Source: Brevibacterium sp. 239c
GTDB lineage: Bacteria; Actinomycetota; Actinomycetes; Actinomycetales; Brevibacteriaceae
Assembly: GCF_900169365.1 (NCBI RefSeq)
Contig: NZ_FXZH01000001.1
Location: 124,001 to 188,000 of the forward strand
Direction of reading: 5' to 3'
DNA length: 64,000 nucleotides
Every line of letters starts with the position of its first letter. The first letter of the stretch is position 1. The position numbers were made by a program, and so were the translations under genes. A model generated the notes under the pieces. That model searched no databases. It was not told the origin of the DNA and was given only the letters and a program-made list of their open reading frames with translations. Shown here piece after piece: positions 18,141 through 27,383 of this stretch.

Positions 18141-18323
18141 ATGTCTGAGAATCCTCAGCCGGAGAAGGGCAGGGACGAATCTTCAACCACCCCCGCCGAG
18201 GCGAGCGACAGTTCCGAAGGAAGGTCAGAGTCAGAGCAGATCCGTCATGACCACGAGGACGAGATGGTCGACGAATGGGAAGACGAATCATTCCCCGCCA
18301 GTGACCCACCAGGTCACTACTGA
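18141..18323 (+). CDS. Short acidic protein with SFPASDPP motif
   Basis: 60 residues, highly acidic and probably disordered, ending in EDESFPASDPPGHY. A tail of this type (D/E-x-SFPASDPP) recurs at the C-terminus of short bacterial proteins of unknown function. GGGGAGG sits just before ATG 18141 and decides the start over the longer frame. It follows the DUF418 gene by 91 bp. I know no function. Confidence 0.7.
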   Translation: MSENPQPEKGRDESSTTPAEASDSSEGRSESEQIRHDHEDEMVDEWEDESFPASDPPGHY

Positions 18324-18345
18324 CCAAGCCTGAGGCGAGATGACT

Positions 18346-18395
18346 AGCGCGCAGCCCCTTCGGACTGCAATTGCGGTTCGATGGGGCAGCGCGCT
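18346..18395. terminator. Long hairpin, probable terminator
   Basis: 13-bp arms (AGCGCGCAGCCCC against GGGGCAGCGCGCT, one mismatch) enclose a second inner palindrome centred on GCAATTGC. The hairpin follows the short acidic gene by 22 bp and ends in TTT. Confidence 0.6.
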
Positions 18396-18415
18396 TTACT
18401 GTCAGTGCGGTCGAA

Positions 18416-18789
18416 TCAGGAGCTCACCGTCCGAGCAGACGGAGCGGAGCGACGGGGGAGATCGCGGGCCACACGGTCGAAATGACTCATTCCCTTCCAC
18501 AGGCGTTGGTCTCCGATGACATAGAGCCGTCGTTTCGCGCGGCTGACTGCGACGTTGAGCAGATTGGGACTGTGAGAGGCCCATCCTTTGGCCCCCGGGC
18601 GATCTCTTGTTCTGGCAGAGCATTCCACGGAAGCTCGTCTCCGGGGCGCCAATCGATGACTTGCTTCGTCGACGACGCTGCGCGCATTGTCAGTGCCGGA
18701 AGCTGTTGGGGGTTGAACTGTTCAAGCATCTGCCAGGTGGAGAGCACTCGCTCTGGTTCGGACGTGTTCGAAGATCGTCGACTCTGCAT
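18416..18789 (-). pseudogene. Relic of a superfamily 1 helicase with internal deletion
   Basis: Two different minus-strand frames carry the two ends of a large helicase-like protein. The first (from 18789) gives a start-proximal segment VLSTWQMLEQFNPQQLPAL and VIDWRPGDELPWNAL. Near 18600 the reading shifts to another frame with NLLNVAVSRAKRRLYVIGD, which is motif VI of UvrD/AAA-type helicases, plus HFDRVARDLP. The walker motifs and the whole central body are missing. So most of the gene was deleted and the ends were joined out of frame. The C-terminal match is clear; the N-terminal match is my reading of family resemblance. Confidence 0.7.
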
Positions 18790-19128
18790 AAGACGAGCCT
18801 AAAACACAATGTCACTTCTGTAATGAGCTTGGGTAATGAAGGTAGGCGGCCAAAGGTCTGTGACCGGCATGTGGACTCGAGGTACAGGTCAGGGCGACGG
18901 TGCTGTCTGGCCGAATCGGTGCGGCGGCTTCAAGGACTTCTCCGATGGTTACCGACGTACCCTTTTACGTTGGCATCTTGACCTGCTTTCGCTCACACTA
19001 GGCGAGAGAAGCTGCAATAGATGTCATCGGCTGTCGTAAGAGGAAATCATCTCCGCAAGCAAACAATCTTCTCTGGCCGAGCAAACCCGCTGGCCGACGC
19101 TTATTCCGTCACTGATCGTGAGGCCTCA
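18790..19128. other. Intergenic stretch, about 340 bp
   Basis: It runs from the helicase relic to the DUF3237 gene. Open frames here have biased, non-protein-like composition and no ribosome binding sites. I see no RNA gene. The upstream ATG at 19021 in frame with the DUF3237 gene is not supported by a ribosome binding site. Confidence 0.45.
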
Positions 19129-19653
19129 ATGACCCAAAGTCCAGAGAACCCAGGCATTCCAGAGGGCCCAGACCTCGCAGTCTCCGGCGACGCCACACCT
19201 CCCGGGTTGTCCTACTTAGCCACCATTGACGTTGAAGTGGACGCGCCGATCGCCATCGGCACCACAGTCGACGGGCTGCGCAAGGTCATCCCGATCCGCG
19301 GCGGCAAGGTCTCAGGCCCGGGACTCAGCGGCGAGGTGCTCGACGCCGGTGCCGACTTCCAGCAATACCCCAGCGAGACCGTGGCCTACCTGGCCGCCGA
19401 CTATGTACTGAAAACCGACGACGGGCACCACATCCTCGTCGAGAATCGGGCATTGCGCACCGGCAGCAGCAGCGACCTGAACAAGCTGATGAACGGCGAA
19501 CAGGTTGACCCTGAGCGAATCTATTTCCGCTGCGCACCTCGTTTGAGCGCCGACCAGTCCGGCCCATACGCCTGGCTCAGCGACGTCCTGTTCATCGGCT
19601 CCGGAGTGCGCAGCCCCAACGGCGTGCGCATCGACATCTTCCAGGTCCGCTGA
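19129..19653 (+). CDS. DUF3237 family protein
   Basis: A 174-residue beta-rich protein of the DUF3237 type: the opening LATIDVEVDAPIAIG, then PIRGGKVSGPGLSGEVL, YVLKTDDGHHILVENR and IYFRCAPR match this family. ATG 19129 is chosen for the GAGG just upstream and because conservation begins soon after. DUF3237 proteins often sit beside aromatic-degradation genes, and here the gene converges on an aromatic-acid transporter. Its biochemical role is unknown. Confidence 0.8.
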   Translation: MTQSPENPGIPEGPDLAVSGDATPPGLSYLATIDVEVDAPIAIGTTVDGLRKVIPIRGGKVSGPGLSGEVLDAGADFQQYPSETVAYLAADYVLKTDDGHHILVENRALRTGSSSDLNKLMNGEQVDPERIYFRCAPRLSADQSGPYAWLSDVLFIGSGVRSPNGVRIDIFQVR

Positions 19654-19713
19654 AATTTGCCAATTCCGCTCGCGCCATCCAGTGCCACAGACCTCGGGCT
19701 TATGGCCTGACCG

Positions 19714-21060
19714 TCACACTCCTGCAGCTTCTCTGACGTCCGGGCGACGGTTGGCCTCAACATCGACTCCGCGCATGCCCAGAAGCACGATTGCCGCCAG
19801 CAGAAGCACCACGCCGACGAAGACGTAGATCGCCTGCGGAGTCCATCCGCCGTCGAGCATCGCACCGGTGGCTGTCGGGGCGATGATCGCGCCGAAGCGA
19901 CCGATCCCGATTCCCCAACCCACACCGGTCGAACGCAGTGAAGAGGAGTAGGACTGCGGGGTGAGAACGTAGAGGCCGGCAATGCAGCCGTTGCTGAACA
20001 TGCCGACCAGGACGCCGACGATGACGACCAGAACGATCCACTGCGCGGTGAAGATGAACACTGCCATCAGGATCGCAGCCAGCACTGAGAAGCATGCCAG
20101 AACTGACCGGGTCGACCAGCGGGAGGTGAACAGCCCGAAGGCGACAGAGCCGATCGCCCCGCCCAAGGTCAGACCGACAGTGACGATCATTGACAAGGTG
20201 TCGGTGAGCCCGGTTTCGTGCATGAGTCGCGGGGTCCAAGAGTTGACGAAGTAGAAGCCGAACATCACGATGAAGAACGTTGCCCAGACGACGAATGTGA
20301 CCCGGCGGTTGCGACGGTTGAACAGAGCCAGGACACCTGAGTCGCTCGTCGCGTTCTCCTCGGCGATGGTCGTGGCAAAGAGATCGACCGTGTCGGTGAA
20401 GCCCAGCTTCCGAGCAATGACATCGAGCTTCTTCTGCGCGGTCGCCGGTTTCCGGTTGTAGAGATAGGACGGCGACTCGGGGACCAGCAGCAGGACGAGA
20501 ACGAGGGACGCCGTGGCGAGGCAACCGCCGAGGACGAAGACCGAGCGCCAGCCTGAGGTGGCGATGAGCGAGACCATCACCGATCCGCCGAGTGCTGCAC
20601 CGATGCCGTAGCCGGCGGTGTAGATGCTGATGACCAGGCCGCGGCGCTTGCGGGAGGCGTACTCCGCGCAGATGACATTGGTGCCCACCAGAATGCCGCC
20701 CACGCCCAGTCCTGTGACGACGCGCCAGATGCCCAGCTGAGCCGCCGAGGTGGCGGTGGCGGAGAGGAAGAGACCGCAGATATTGACGATGAGAGCCACA
20801 ATCGTCATGTTCCGTCGCCCGATCCGGTCCGCAACCGGGCCTAGGACCAGGGCGCCGATTGCCATGCCGAGCAGCGCCGCACTCATCACCAGTCCGAGCG
20901 CCGTCCCTGAGAGGGAGAACTCCTCGCTGACCTGGTTCGAGGAGAAGGAGATGGCAAGGACGTCATAGCCGTCAAGGGCGTTGAGAAGGGTGCAGATGCC
21001 GACGATCAGCCATTGATAGGCCGACATTCGAGAGGTGTTGAGTCGTTCGCGCAGGTCCAC
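19714..21060 (-). CDS. MFS transporter, aromatic acid:H+ symporter type
   Basis: A 448-residue, twelve-helix major facilitator. The first-helix LNALDGYDVLAISF motif, with Asp-Gly-Tyr-Asp, is diagnostic of the AAHS family (PcaK/VanK type), and loop 2-3 has GPVADRIGRRNM. It is divergent from the metF-ligM operon and shares its promoter region, so it most likely imports a methoxylated aromatic acid such as vanillate or syringate. The start is GTG 21060 with GGAG seven bases upstream; ATG 21027 is an alternative. Confidence 0.87.
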   Translation of the reverse strand: MDLRERLNTSRMSAYQWLIVGICTLLNALDGYDVLAISFSSNQVSEEFSLSGTALGLVMSAALLGMAIGALVLGPVADRIGRRNMTIVALIVNICGLFLSATATSAAQLGIWRVVTGLGVGGILVGTNVICAEYASRKRRGLVISIYTAGYGIGAALGGSVMVSLIATSGWRSVFVLGGCLATASLVLVLLLVPESPSYLYNRKPATAQKKLDVIARKLGFTDTVDLFATTIAEENATSDSGVLALFNRRNRRVTFVVWATFFIVMFGFYFVNSWTPRLMHETGLTDTLSMIVTVGLTLGGAIGSVAFGLFTSRWSTRSVLACFSVLAAILMAVFIFTAQWIVLVVIVGVLVGMFSNGCIAGLYVLTPQSYSSSLRSTGVGWGIGIGRFGAIIAPTATGAMLDGGWTPQAIYVFVGVVLLLAAIVLLGMRGVDVEANRRPDVREAAGV

Positions 21061-21091
21061 CGCATACTCCGATTCTGAGGTGAGATAAGCA

Positions 21092-21107
21092 CCCGCACCA
21101 TTGCGGG
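21092..21107. promoter_or_regulatory. Inverted repeat CCCGCA-N4-TGCGGG
   Basis: A perfect 6-4-6 inverted repeat in the leader of the transporter gene, two bases from the first ACCTAT-type repeat. It may be a second operator or a leader hairpin. Confidence 0.4.
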
Positions 21108-21109
21108 AT

Positions 21110-21125
21110 ACCTATGATGATAGGG
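21110..21125. promoter_or_regulatory. Operator-like repeat 1 (ACCTAT-N4-ATAGGG)
   Basis: ACCTATGATGATAGGG differs by one base from the perfect repeat 2. It lies about 50 bp upstream of the transporter start, where a repressor would block its promoter. Confidence 0.5.
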
Positions 21126-21227
21126 AAAGCGTGACGCTCAGCACATTATCAGCGGCGTCGGACTCGGGCAATGGCCGCGCGGTGGCGAGCGGGTCGATGG
21201 CACCCCGGTGTCATCAGCGAAAAGCAT

Positions 21228-21249
21228 TTTACCTATGGACATAGGTAAA
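21228..21249. promoter_or_regulatory. Operator-like repeat 2, perfect 22-bp palindrome
   Basis: Nine-base arms TTTACCTAT and ATAGGTAAA flank GGAC. It lies about 60 bp upstream of the metF start codon. The PadR-type protein encoded at the end of this operon is the natural candidate to bind it. Confidence 0.6.
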
Positions 21250-21250
21250 T

Positions 21251-21266
21251 ACCTATGCGTATAGTG
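21251..21266. promoter_or_regulatory. Operator-like repeat 3 (ACCTAT-N4-ATAGTG)
   Basis: A degenerate copy whose left arm is identical to repeat 2. The start-to-start distance from the ACCTAT of repeat 2 is 20 bp, about two helical turns. It overlaps the expected promoter of metF. Confidence 0.45.
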
Positions 21267-21308
21267 ATTTCAAGAACCCACCGCAGTGTTCGCGAAAGGA
21301 ATCGCCAC

Positions 21309-22160
21309 GTGGAGGCAACGACCGCTACCAAGGTGCTGGACGACTTCTCTTTGGAGATGACCGGCAAAGACATTCCCAGCCTGCAGCAGGCTGCTCATGC
21401 GATTCCGCAGGGAACGCGCGTCAACGTCACGTTCCTCGGCAACGAGAATCTTCAGATGCGTGTCGAGGCCGCCAATGAAGTCCTCGAACTCGGATTCGTT
21501 CCCGTTCCTCATATCTCAGCCCGCAGGCTGAAGTCAGAGACCGAGCTGCGCGAGTTCCTCGATGCTCTGCAGCAAGCTGGGGCCAGTGACCATGTCTTCG
21601 TCGTCGGGGGAGACCCGGCAACGCCCGAAGGCCCCTACCCTGATTCGCTCTCGGTCATCCGCTCCGGAATCCTGCAGGACTATGGGGTGAGGGAGGTGGG
21701 CATCGCTGGTTACCCCGAAGGCCACCCCGACATCAGCACGGAGACTCTCTGGGAGCACATGTCTGCGAAGACCGAGTCTCTGACGGAGCAGGGGCTGGGC
21801 CAAGTCGTCCTCACCCAGTTCGCCTTCGACGCTGCGGCGGTCGTGGCGTGGGTCCATGAAGTGCGCGGCTGCGGCATCGAGGCTGACCTTCGCATCGGCA
21901 CCCCCGGTCCCGCAGGCATCAAACGACTCCTGGGCTATGCCCGCCGCTTCGGTGTGGGCACCAGCGCGGGAATCGCGAAGAAGTACGGGTTCTCGCTGAC
22001 GAATCTGATCGGCACTGCCGGACCGGAGCGATTCCTCAAGGATCTGACCTCATACGAATCCATCACCTCGGCGTCCTCAGGGGTCAAGACCCACTTCTAC
22101 ACCTTCGGCGGACTCGCGTCCACAGCCGAATGGGTCCAAGACTTCACTGCACAGGCCTGA
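21309..22160 (+). CDS. metF: Methylenetetrahydrofolate reductase family protein
   Basis: A 283-residue TIM-barrel flavoprotein of the MetF family: PHISARRLKSETELREFL, VFVVGGDPATPEGPY, GIAGYPEGHP and LTQFAFD are the FAD/folate-binding segments. GTG 21309 is chosen because AAAGGA lies just upstream; the longer frame adds unconserved residues. Beside ligM its likely job is to oxidise the 5-methyl-tetrahydrofolate made by O-demethylation back to methylene-THF, feeding C1 metabolism. A metF next to ligM is known in Sphingobium SYK-6. The direction is inferred. Confidence 0.85.
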   Translation: MEATTATKVLDDFSLEMTGKDIPSLQQAAHAIPQGTRVNVTFLGNENLQMRVEAANEVLELGFVPVPHISARRLKSETELREFLDALQQAGASDHVFVVGGDPATPEGPYPDSLSVIRSGILQDYGVREVGIAGYPEGHPDISTETLWEHMSAKTESLTEQGLGQVVLTQFAFDAAAVVAWVHEVRGCGIEADLRIGTPGPAGIKRLLGYARRFGVGTSAGIAKKYGFSLTNLIGTAGPERFLKDLTSYESITSASSGVKTHFYTFGGLASTAEWVQDFTAQA

Positions 22161-22183
22161 ACGCCAGTCACACACAGAGATAA

Positions 22184-23608
<1,425 letters not shown>

Positions 23609-23620
23609 GAGTTGTAGTCT

Positions 23621-23653
23621 GAGGGGGTTCGGGCAGCGGGCCCGGACCCCCTC
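23621..23653 (+). terminator. Hairpin between ligM and padR gene
   Basis: A 14-bp stem (GAGGGGGTTCGGGC pairing with GCCCGGACCCCCTC, one G-T pair) with a five-base loop, 12 bp after the ligM stop. There is no T run, so it may attenuate rather than end transcription into the regulator gene. Confidence 0.6.
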
Positions 23654-23678
23654 GCTGATTCACAGAATAGGAACCACG

Positions 23679-24281
23679 ATGAGTCTCCGAAGCGCTCTCC
23701 TGGCGTTGCTCCGCATCGGCCCGATGTCCGGCTACGAGCTGCAGAAGCAGTTCTCCCAATCCGTTGGTCACGTGTGGCATGCCCCGGATTCGCAGATCTA
23801 TCCCGAGTTGCGGAAGATGGCGAAAGAAGAGCTCATCATCGCTGAGGAGCAGACTCGCGGATCTGCTGGAATGCGCCGTGTCTATCATGTCACCGAGGCG
23901 GGGGAGCAGGCCTTCATCGACTGGATGCACAGTCCATTGAAGTACCAGCGCACACGCGACGCCGCTCACTTGAGGGCCGCATACCTCGAGTCGGCTGACC
24001 AGGACGCCGTCTTTACGTTCCTCAACGAGCACATAGCTCACTGGACGAGCGAACTCAAAGTCTGGGAGGACGAGATCGCCACCATTGAAGCTCTCGAATC
24101 TCCGATGCTCAATCGTCGTCTGGCAGTCACGGCCGATGAAGACCGTGAAGTCACCATTGAGTATAAGAAGTTCGCCTACGAGGGTCTGGCCGCCCGAGCC
24201 CGCAGCGAGATCGAATGGGCCCAGCGGGGCCTGAAGCTCAGCAAGAGGCTTGAACGAAAAAGCGCGCAGACCGCACAATAA
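23679..24281 (+). CDS. PadR family transcriptional regulator
   Basis: A 200-residue PadR protein with an N-terminal winged helix (LRSALLALLRIGPMSGYELQ, SQIYPELRKM, RRVYHVTEAGEQAF) and a C-terminal helical VirR-type dimerisation domain. PadR proteins commonly repress phenolic-acid genes and are released by the phenolic ligand. It lies 70 bp behind ligM, and three related palindromes in the metF/transporter divergent promoter are its probable operators. The regulatory link is inferred. Confidence 0.87.
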   Translation: MSLRSALLALLRIGPMSGYELQKQFSQSVGHVWHAPDSQIYPELRKMAKEELIIAEEQTRGSAGMRRVYHVTEAGEQAFIDWMHSPLKYQRTRDAAHLRAAYLESADQDAVFTFLNEHIAHWTSELKVWEDEIATIEALESPMLNRRLAVTADEDREVTIEYKKFAYEGLAARARSEIEWAQRGLKLSKRLERKSAQTAQ

Positions 24282-24325
24282 TTTGAGTTCGCCACCGTGG
24301 CGGAATCAAGCCGAGCTGCGAAGAT

Positions 24326-25090
24326 TCACGAAGATGTTGCGGTGAAATTGTCCATACGATTCCACCGGTAGCGCGTCTGTCTGTCGCACTGCACCAGGAT
24401 GCGCAGGAACAGGCCGCCCGCAATGAGGCCACCGAGGAGATCTGTGGCCCAGTGCCAACCGAGGAGGAATGAGACCGCCACGGAGTTCACGCTGATCGCG
24501 ACCACGACCCAGCACAGAATATGGACGAGCCGTCGGGAGGCGCCACTGTAGTGGGCGATGAGGTAGACGGCGGCGCCATAGATGAGCACCGCCTCGGCGG
24601 AGTGTCCGGAGGGGAAGCTGATCCCACGATCACCGAACTCGAGCAGACCGCCTTGGAAGAATCTCGGATCATGCAAAGTTGTCGCTGGCCGGGCCAGCAG
24701 AATCTTCAGCCCCCCGATGCCGATGAAGAAGGCCGCCTCGGCCGCCAGCGCGAACCCGATCGGGCGCCAGGACTGCCTCCTGCGCGCGAGCACAATCGCA
24801 ACAATCGCCAGCACGGGCATACAGACTGCCTGCCCGGCAATGCTGTCCAGAATATTCTGTGTGAACCACACCAGGTCAGGGTTGAAAAGGTAGAGCCAGC
24901 GACGATTGAGCTGGTAGTCCCAGACTCGCAACGGCCCCGCGGCGAAGATAGTCAACACGACGAATCCGAGTGCCAGCACCCAAATTGAGGTTGCCTGAGT
25001 AAGCCATCCCTTACTCTTCGCCTGTACTCGGTCATGATCGGAGGGAAAGCCGGTCTGACCATCAGGCGCCATGCGAGAATCGACAACCAT
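24326..25090 (-). CDS. PAP2-family membrane phosphatase
   Basis: About 254 residues with six predicted membrane helices and the PAP2 motifs: KILLARP (motif 1), FPSGHS (motif 2) and GWHWATDLLGG (motif 3). The motif 3 arginine expected in SRxYLGxHxxxD is absent; the aligned stretch reads VSFLLGWHWATD. The start at ATG 25090 fits a TAAACT box eight bases upstream; ATG 25072 is possible. Likely substrates are undecaprenyl pyrophosphate or phosphatidic acid/phosphatidylglycerol phosphate at the outer face of the membrane. Confidence 0.8.
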   Translation of the reverse strand: MVVDSRMAPDGQTGFPSDHDRVQAKSKGWLTQATSIWVLALGFVVLTIFAAGPLRVWDYQLNRRWLYLFNPDLVWFTQNILDSIAGQAVCMPVLAIVAIVLARRRQSWRPIGFALAAEAAFFIGIGGLKILLARPATTLHDPRFFQGGLLEFGDRGISFPSGHSAEAVLIYGAAVYLIAHYSGASRRLVHILCWVVVAISVNSVAVSFLLGWHWATDLLGGLIAGGLFLRILVQCDRQTRYRWNRMDNFTATSS

Positions 25091-25098
25091 CAAGGGCG

Positions 25099-25104
25099 AG
25101 TTTA
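25099..25104 (-). promoter_or_regulatory. -10 box of a probable leaderless mRNA (PAP2 gene)
   Basis: Minus-strand TAAACT followed by eight bases and ATG at 25090, with no ribosome binding site. Confidence 0.45.
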
Positions 25105-25194
25105 GTCGGTTCGAGGTGCCGACGTGGAAACAGCTGAATAATGGGAGTTGAACCACCAGCGCATCTTGGCGCTGAATACTATTGGTGTTATGAC

Positions 25195-26217
25195 ATGACT
25201 CACGTAGCATCAAGTATGGACGTCGTTGACTTTGTTCCAGAGCGCAATCAATTCGTCTACACCTTTGGCGGATCCCAACCGGCAGCCACGATCACACCCG
25301 GCACAGCCCTGCGCCTGTGGTCCGAGGACGCATTCAACAATGCGATCACTTCTGTCGCTGACATTCCGAGCGAAATGCTCGACGCACGGTATCTCAACCC
25401 GCAGACGGGACCCTTCTACGTCGAAGGAGCCCAACCGGGGGACACCCTGGTCATCCACATTGTCGAACTCACTCCTGCACGCAGTTGGGGAGCATCGGCG
25501 ATGATCCCGTTCTTCGGCGGACTGACGGCAACGGACAGAACCAGCCTCCTGCACGACCCGCTGCCGGAAGGAGTCTGGATATACGAGATCGACTCCGCCG
25601 CACAGACGGTGGGTTTTCAGACGCACAAGGGCGACTTCGAACTGGCGCTGCCTCTCGAACCCATGCTCGGCACCGTGGGCGTGGCGCCTGCCGGAGGCGA
25701 GGTGCATTCCTCACTGACTCCCGAACGCTACGGCGGAAACATGGACACCCCCGAGATGAAGGTCGGTACGACAGCCTATTTCGGAGTCAACGTCGACGGA
25801 GCCATGTTCTCCATCGGCGACGGTCACTACCGGCAGGGCGAGGGCGAAGCGTGCGGCACAGCGGTCGAGGGGGCGATGAACTCGACGATCATCGTCGACC
25901 TCATCAAAGGCGGCGGTCCGGCGTGGCCGCGGCTGGAAAACGACGGCCATTGGATGGTGGTCGGGTCTTCGAGGCCGATGGAGGACTCGTGGAGGATCTC
26001 CCAAGTCGAAATGATCCGCTGGCTCGGCGAGCTCTACGGACTGGAGACCATGGACGCCTATCAGCTGCTCACCCAGATCTCCCTAGTCCCCGTCGCCAAT
26101 GTGGTCGACACCAACTACAGCGTCGTGACGAAGATTGCGAAGTCCCTCCTGCCCACGCGCAGTGCCTTCGACGGGATCCACGCGGACCTGCGTGATCGTG
26201 CACGTTCCTTGTCCTAG
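25195..26217 (+). CDS. Acetamidase/formamidase family protein
   Basis: A 340-residue FmdA/AmdA family protein with the characteristic PGDTLVIHIVEL, GDGHYRQGEGEACGTAVEG and HWMVVGSSRPMEDSW stretches. The family hydrolyses short aliphatic amides such as formamide or acetamide, releasing ammonia, and needs no Ser-Ser-Lys amidase triad. ATG 25195 and ATG 25216 are both possible; neither has a clear ribosome binding site. The gene is followed by an SDR gene 33 bp downstream in the same direction. Confidence 0.85.
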   Translation: MTHVASSMDVVDFVPERNQFVYTFGGSQPAATITPGTALRLWSEDAFNNAITSVADIPSEMLDARYLNPQTGPFYVEGAQPGDTLVIHIVELTPARSWGASAMIPFFGGLTATDRTSLLHDPLPEGVWIYEIDSAAQTVGFQTHKGDFELALPLEPMLGTVGVAPAGGEVHSSLTPERYGGNMDTPEMKVGTTAYFGVNVDGAMFSIGDGHYRQGEGEACGTAVEGAMNSTIIVDLIKGGGPAWPRLENDGHWMVVGSSRPMEDSWRISQVEMIRWLGELYGLETMDAYQLLTQISLVPVANVVDTNYSVVTKIAKSLLPTRSAFDGIHADLRDRARSLS

Positions 26218-26250
26218 TTCCAGAGAGCATCGAGGAGAAAGAGTTCCGTC

Positions 26251-27009
26251 ATGGACCTGAAGATCAGCGGGAAGACAGCAATGGTCACCGGGGGCACACG
26301 GGGTATCGGGCGTGCCATCGTCGAGGCATTTATCGCCGAGGGTGCCAACGTGGCCTTCTGTGCAAGAAAGGCCTCAGAAGTCGCCGAGGCGGAAGAATCC
26401 TTGGCTTCGAGGGGCAGAGCCATCGGCACGGTCCTTGATGTTCAAGACGCCACGTCTCTGTCCGAATGGGTCGAGGCCACGGCCGCAGAGTTCGGCGGAA
26501 TCGACATGGTCGTCAACAGCGTCAGTGCCTTGGCGATACCGGATACCGAAGAGAACTGGTACGAGTCGTTCAACGTCGACATGATGGGCACGGTGAACCT
26601 GTCCAAGCTCGTGATCCCATATTTGGAGAAGAGCGATGTGGCATCGCTGCTATCCATCTCGAGTGTCTCTGGTCGAGAAGCTGACTTCGCCTCCGGGCCC
26701 TATGGCACGATGAAGACCGCGATCATCGGCTACATGGCCGGACTGGCGCTCAGTCTTGCCGACAAGGGCGTCAGGGTGAACACGGTGTCGCCGGGCAACA
26801 CGTATCACGAGGATGGAGTGTGGCCGGGAATCGAGTCATCCGACCCCGAACTGTTTGCACAGGCGATGAGCTTGAACCCCACAGGACGCATGGGAACACC
26901 GCAGGAGACGGCTGCGAGTGTCGTGTTCTTGTCGAGTCCGATGTCGAGCCGGACGTCTGGGGCGAACCTGCTGATCGACGGTGCGTTAACTAGAGGGATC
27001 CAGTTTTGA
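26251..27009 (+). CDS. Short-chain dehydrogenase/reductase
   Basis: A 252-residue classical SDR with TGGTRGIGRAIVEAF, the catalytic Ser in SISSVSG, YGTMK, and VNTVSPGNT. The usual NNAG is replaced by VNSVSA. GAGGAGA precedes the start. It follows the acetamidase by 33 bp and may be co-transcribed with it, but no pathway links them obviously. The substrate is unknown. Confidence 0.85.
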   Translation: MDLKISGKTAMVTGGTRGIGRAIVEAFIAEGANVAFCARKASEVAEAEESLASRGRAIGTVLDVQDATSLSEWVEATAAEFGGIDMVVNSVSALAIPDTEENWYESFNVDMMGTVNLSKLVIPYLEKSDVASLLSISSVSGREADFASGPYGTMKTAIIGYMAGLALSLADKGVRVNTVSPGNTYHEDGVWPGIESSDPELFAQAMSLNPTGRMGTPQETAASVVFLSSPMSSRTSGANLLIDGALTRGIQF

Positions 27010-27024
27010 ATCTGTGTGGGACGC

Positions 27025-27186
27025 TCAGGCGTCGTCGGACTCGTCGTGTGAGGCTTCAGATTCGTTCCGCTTAGCCTCTTCACCTTCGTCGTGGTCTTCG
27101 GTGCGTGCGTCCTTCGAAGTGGGGGCCGCACCTGCAGCTTCGTCGAGGTTCTCGGCGGCATTGCGCATACCGTCTTCAATCGGCAT
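27025..27186 (-). CDS. Small acidic hypothetical protein (53 aa)
   Basis: Starts MPIEDGMRNAAENLDEAAG and ends SHDESDDA; very rich in Asp, Glu and Ala, without hydrophobic segments. AAAGGTG lies seven bases before the ATG. The N-terminus faintly resembles CsbD-like stress proteins, which is not enough to name it. It faces the SDR gene tail to tail with 15 bp between stops. Confidence 0.6.
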   Translation of the reverse strand: MPIEDGMRNAAENLDEAAGAAPTSKDARTEDHDEGEEAKRNESEASHDESDDA

Positions 27187-27383
27187 GATCTTCACCTTTC
27201 GCAATCGAATGTGAAGGCCGAGTCTACGCCCTGACTATGACCCCAGCAGCTGCATCTTGCGCTCCAGTGTGATCTCAGCGGGCTGCGCTCTCATCGCGGT
27301 CTACCGACAGTTCATCGCCGAATTCCGGCGAAGCCGGGGAACAATGGCCTCTGGGACAGGGTTCAGTTCATCGGCCGCATGAA

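Noticed and set aside
18607..18981. Plus-strand coding region between the short acidic protein and DUF3237 gene
   Set aside because: No ribosome binding site and no recognisable protein character; the minus strand holds a helicase relic instead.
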